Below, piece after piece: positions 60,333 through 64,000 of a stretch of DNA of 64,000 nucleotides. How positions within the stretch are numbered: the stretch's first letter is position 1; each line of letters begins with the position of its first letter. The position numbers were made by a program, and so were the translations under genes. This DNA is from Umbelopsis ramanniana AG (Eukaryota; Mucoromycota; Umbelopsidomycetes; Umbelopsidales; Umbelopsidaceae). The notes below the pieces were generated by a model that was not told the DNA's origin, did no database searches, and worked only from the letters and a program-made list of their open reading frames with translations. The DNA lies in contig NW_026252090.1 of assembly GCF_025399195.1 (NCBI RefSeq), forward strand, positions 586,118 to 650,117, written 5' to 3'.

Positions 60333-62487
60333 ATGTCAGCTTCAGTCGAAGAACTTGAAACACTTCAGAATGAGCTGAATGCTCTCAAGCTGGAAAAAGA
60401 GAAAGAATCGCAAAAGGAAAAAGACGTCATGAGAGGGCTAGTTGCCAAAATTCAGGAACTCACCAACGAAAACAAGCAACTGAAAGACATCACCAAGATT
60501 GAGCAAAACTCGGTTAGCACATCACCGAATACCATCGTCAGTAATGTTAGCAAGACAAATGACAATATCAACAGCAGAGCAGATTCGACAACACAGCTTG
60601 ACACTGAGAGCGTTAATCTCGAAAGTAAAGTAACATTAGAAAAGGAGAACTCCAACCTTAGGTCGGACTTGTCTAAGATGCAAGCGCAAGTATTGAAATT
60701 GCAAGATGAGCTTAATACCACTCGATCTGCCAACGAGGAGCTTAATAATCGGTATCGAGACATGGAACAATCATCTAGCGGCCAAGTCAAGGATTCAGAA
60801 GGATTGGCTGAACAACGGCTTTCAACTATTCAGGATCTTAAGGCGGAAATGATAGCCTTACGCGAAGAAAACAATCAATACAAAACTGCGATATCTGATG
60901 ATAGTGCGAGAGCAACTCAGGCCAAGGAAGATTCTGAAATGAAAACCAAAATTGAAGAACTATCGGCGCAAGTTGCCCATAAAGACACAGAACTTCACAG
61001 CTTACAGGGCGACCTTTCGGAATTGAAAAAATCACAAGCAGAGTCAGAGGAAAGAGGGAAAAAGTATATAGCGGTTTTAAGCAAGACAAAGAAGCAAATT
61101 CTCAAACTGGAAAAGGAAAAGGCTGAGGCAGCAGAGGAACTCAGTTTGTTCAAGACAGCAATGTCAGATACCAAGGAAGATCTAGCTCAGGCTACGAGAA
61201 GATTAGCAGAGAGAGATTCAGAAGTTGCAACGCAAGCTTCAAGAATTACCCAACAGCAATCGGAAATAACGAATTTACTGAGAGAGAGAAAAGAAGCGAA
61301 CGAAGCACAGATGGAGTTGCGAGACGAATTACAGCTAAAGCAAGCTGAATACGAAAGTTCACAGAGTCATGTTGAAGACCTCGTAATGAAAGTGAGAGAG
61401 AGTGAACGACAACTGGATGAGCTCAACGACAAAATAGCGGCACTGGACGAACAGTTGTCTAATAGCGAGGCGCGACGAGAACGTCTGCAGGAAAATGAGA
61501 AACTCTTAGTGCAACGTAATGCTGACCAGATATCTGGAATGCAACAGAAGTTGGAAACTGCATCAAGCAGTGCGAAGGCTGAAAAGGACAAATTGGAACA
61601 AATGAAGACCGATTTTGAAAAGAAAGCAGCAGAAGATATTGCTGAGATTGACAAGTTGAAAAATGACTTGGACTCTGCTATGTCTCAATCGCAAGAAATG
61701 ATTAAGCTAGCATCGCAGCGCACGGATGAAGTGGAATTTGCCCAACGTCAAAAACAGGAACTCGCAACCGCCTTAACCAAAGCGCAAGATGATTCGAAAT
61801 CGCTCTCGAGCAAAGTGGAAAATTTAATGGAGGAACTGGTAAGCCCACTGCTGATAAATGAGAATCGGCCAGTACATGATCCTTATCATTCACATGTAGA
61901 ATCAATTAAAAACTTGGGCTGCTGCTATCCGCAAAGAAAAGGAAGATATTGAAAAGCAACTGGAAGAAAGCAAGGTGAAGGAAATGCATGTGAAAAGTTT
62001 GAACAAAGTAAGAGTCTTCTATGACGCATTCATCTACAACAACACAGCAGTAAATACTAATATATTTCGCAATGTGCTCAGACCCTGAAAGAGGAAATTA
62101 AAAAAGTGACACGAGCGACTCCAATTTCGCAAGTAGCGGCCTCGCCATCGTCTTCTAGATCCGTGTCTCCAATTACAAAAGTTGCATTGCCACCAGGCAC
62201 GTATGGAATACGAGAGGATCTATCTACGCGGAACAAGGTAATGAATGCCGATAGCAATGACATTCAATCTAGCGCAAAAGCGCCTCTGAATATGGAATAC
62301 TTGAAGCACGTAGTGATTGGTTTCATGGAAAATAAGCAGGCAAGAGTACGTATTTTACCTTTTGTCGTTAGAAATTATGAAATTTTACCTCTAACTCGTA
62401 TTAAAACAGACACAGCTTATACCCGTACTATCAATGTTATTACAACTTAGTCCAGAAGACATAAAGCGGCTTCAAGCAGCGGGATGA
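60333..62487 (+). CDS. GRIP-domain golgin (coiled coil)
   Basis: Four exons, 60333-61838, 61900-62007, 62082-62345 and 62410-62487, encode 651 residues. Almost the whole protein to about 540 is coiled coil, with Lys/Glu/Gln-rich heptads. A Ser/Pro linker follows (SPSSSRSVSPITK), then a GRIP domain at about 606-648 (NMEYLKHVVIGFMENKQAR spliced to TQLIPVLSMLLQLSPEDIKR). GRIP domains bind Arl1-GTP at the trans-Golgi network, where such golgins tether vesicles. It resembles yeast Imh1 and animal GCC-type golgins; exact orthology was not determined. The predicted start at ATG 60333 is the first in frame. Confidence 0.9.
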
Positions 62488-63654
62488 TCGGCATACTGCA
62501 TTCAAGAGCCTATTATGACCGATTTTTTTAGAATATAATGATAGATAACCATGACAAGAGTAAAACTAATGTACATTTAACCTGATTTCATACTATATCG
62601 TATCTCATTAATGCTGCATTAACGCGTCGATGTTGTTCAGTCAGCATCAATAATGTTTCTGTAACTGGACAGTCTGCGCTATGGTTTTTCTTCTTGTTTT
62701 TGTATTCGGGTTTTAATTTACACTTACAGAGCAAGTGTATTCATTTGAGAGAACTTTAGGTAGTCGGTGTAAGCCGATCAAATTAAATCACAAAGAGAAC
62801 AGAAATACGGACACATGGTTTTTTTTTGTATTCAGTGAAATACGGATATAGAAATTGAAACAAAATATCAAAGACAGAGGCTGTTAGAGAGGTAGAATTA
62901 GAGAGTGGACCAAAAATTCGTAACCAAATGAAGTCTTGTAGTAAATGCAGTTTTGCATCTTCAACAGTTGCAGTGATGCAGCGGCCCTTGGAAGTGTGTG
63001 ATTTTAATGATAGTCGAATACCTAGAATTGAGGCTGATTATGAATGTAAATTTAGTATGAACTGCGGAGCAGTTCTTTGAAAGGGTAGGCCAAATGAATT
63101 TTTTATCTTCATAGTAAGAAGTGTGTTGTGAACAGCAGAGGTATCTTGTAGGCATATTATATCAATTTTTTGACCAACGCTCAGCGTATATTTTCAAATG
63201 TTTTTTGTGCATTTTTGAGCCTCCGAGAAAGTTACGAGCAATCACAGTGGCGACACATTTTCCTGTTTTCATTCATTAAAGTAACTTTGGTTTTGTGCTC
63301 ATGCAGAGCTTCCTAATTTCTGCTATGCTGCTAGCCGATTTGATGTTCACCAGGATAGGGCTGGAGTGGGTATCATGCGGCTGACGATTTTAGCTCATTT
63401 CACAACTGCTAATCAACATTTTGCTTTTTAATTTGTCTAACTGGTTTAATTTTATGTTTCTAGCATTTTTAAAGCCTCTTTACTGATAATTGTCTTTTTC
63501 TTCGTGCTCGTATAGTTGAAACTGCTTAAAGAAGGCTCTTGTAAATCAACAGCCACATCTTTACTTGCTATATTAACATCTAGTGACGACTCGTTTGATT
63601 CATGCACTATTAGTTTGCACGTAATGTTTGCGACGCGTTCCTTTTGCTCTATAT
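62488..63654. other. Spacer of 1.2 kb after the golgin gene
   Basis: AT-rich with homopolymer T (62819-62827). A minus-strand frame of about 59 codons without a Met ends at TAA 63452 (sequence ending TIISKEALKMLET). It begins just beside the inverted repeat and could be a 3' exon, but has no domain. Otherwise nothing was recognised. Confidence 0.4.
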
Positions 63655-63893
63655 ACTGTTAGTTGGCGGAATGAGGACGAGGATGTGGTTATAGGCTCTA
63701 GAGCCACGCTTTTATTCTCAGTCATATAAATAATAAAAATTTTCTATCTAATGTATCCCAGATCTCTATGCCACGCCAGCATGTTCGCCTTTGTGGCCTG
63801 GGAGGGTCAACTTCTAACTTAATTTTTTGTGATCTTTCTTTTGTTTGGGAGGGAGGCCACCACATCCTCGTCCTCATTCCGCCAACTAACAGT
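63655..63893. repeat. Foldback/MITE-like element with 35-base perfect inverted repeats
   Basis: The arms at 63655-63689 and 63859-63893 are exact reverse complements over 35 bases (starting ACTGTTAGTTGGCGGAATGA). The interior is about 169 bases, AT-rich at one side, and includes the palindrome GGCTCTAGAGCC near 63695. No open frame for a transposase exists in it. Related pieces lie just outside: GATGTGGTTA recurs near 63941, CATGTTCGCC inside is matched by GGCGAACATG at 63964, and CTAACA ends occur near 63911. These suggest a larger repeat running past the window edge. No clean target-site duplication was established (ACTGT occurs at 63655 and 63914). Confidence 0.7.
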
Positions 63894-64000
63894 TGCGTGT
63901 CGTTCCTAACACAACTGTAGTGTGGCTCCATTCGTCCTCAGATGTGGTTACTTTTCCGTACTAGGCGAACATGGTCTCTAAAATTTGTTGTCCACGGACA
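63894..64000. other. Window end, probable repeat sequence
   Basis: The last 107 bases share short blocks with the inverted-repeat element (GATGTGGTTA, CGTCCTCA, GGCGAACATG) and carry no gene. They are likely part of the same repeat family. Confidence 0.4.

Noticed and set aside
63658-63911. A solo LTR with TG...CA ends (TGTTAG to CTAACA)
   Set aside because: Five-base flanks do not match as a target duplication, and no primer-binding or polypurine site could be placed; kept only as an alternative to the foldback reading.
63722-63931. 69-codon minus frame across the inverted repeat
   Set aside because: Covers the repeat arm and has no transposase motif or other domain.

Overview
The window looks like nuclear chromosomal DNA of a Mucoromycota fungus, most likely Mucorales. 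Nearly every gene is split by short GT-AG introns, mostly 50-110 bases and AT-rich, with GTAAGT/GTATGT-like donors and TAG/CAG acceptors. Spacers are short and AT-rich. The gene set is fungal (chitin deacetylase, TAN1, SHE9/MDM33, a Na+/H+ antiporter, a Yak1 kinase) but includes an Integrator INTS3 homologue, which the model yeasts lack. No operon, tRNA, rRNA or CRISPR array was recognised. All gene models were spliced by hand, and phase was checked across every junction.

Layout. 1-7 kb: partial endosulfine IGO1 (-), phosphotransfer protein YPD1 (-), a small lysine-rich protein (+), cofilin (-), G-patch/R3H protein SQS1 (-). 7-11 kb: a fungal conserved protein (-) and a GPI-type chitin deacetylase (-). 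11-13.5 kb: a long gene-poor spacer with a candidate structured RNA. 13.5-17 kb: LSM5 and dihydroxy-acid dehydratase ILV3 (both -). 18-24.4 kb: a five-finger CCCH protein (-) diverging from MDM35 (+), an MFS transporter (+), and an unknown protein probably spliced to an F-box (+). 24.7-31 kb: Na+/H+ antiporter (+), a divergent beta-tubulin (-), and an intronless bacterial-type arabinose-5-phosphate isomerase (-). 31.5-39 kb: AFG2 AAA-ATPase (-) diverging from YAK1 (+). 39-48 kb: a short STI1 (-), TOA2 (-) diverging from INTS3 (+), and SHE9 (+). 48-55 kb: a small C2H2 gene (-), a ULP2/SENP6-type SUMO protease (+), TAN1 (-) diverging from a Gfo/Idh/MocA dehydrogenase (+). 56-62.5 kb: eIF2B-delta GCD2 (-) diverging from MRPL32 (+), a TOM6-like protein (+), a PSMG1-type proteasome chaperone (-) diverging from a GRIP golgin (+). 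62.5-64 kb: non-coding sequence running into a repeat with 35-base perfect inverted repeats.

Most genes are unrelated housekeeping functions: mRNA and tRNA processing, translation initiation, ribosome assembly, mitochondrial biogenesis, protein quality control and signalling. They are often arranged as tight divergent pairs 145-220 bases apart. The most notable observations are a beta-tubulin that carries Tyr167 and Ala198, both classic benzimidazole-resistance states; a full-length fungal INTS3; the bacterial-type isomerase; an STI1 lacking TPR1-DP1; start-codon-only first exons; and the terminal inverted-repeat element.
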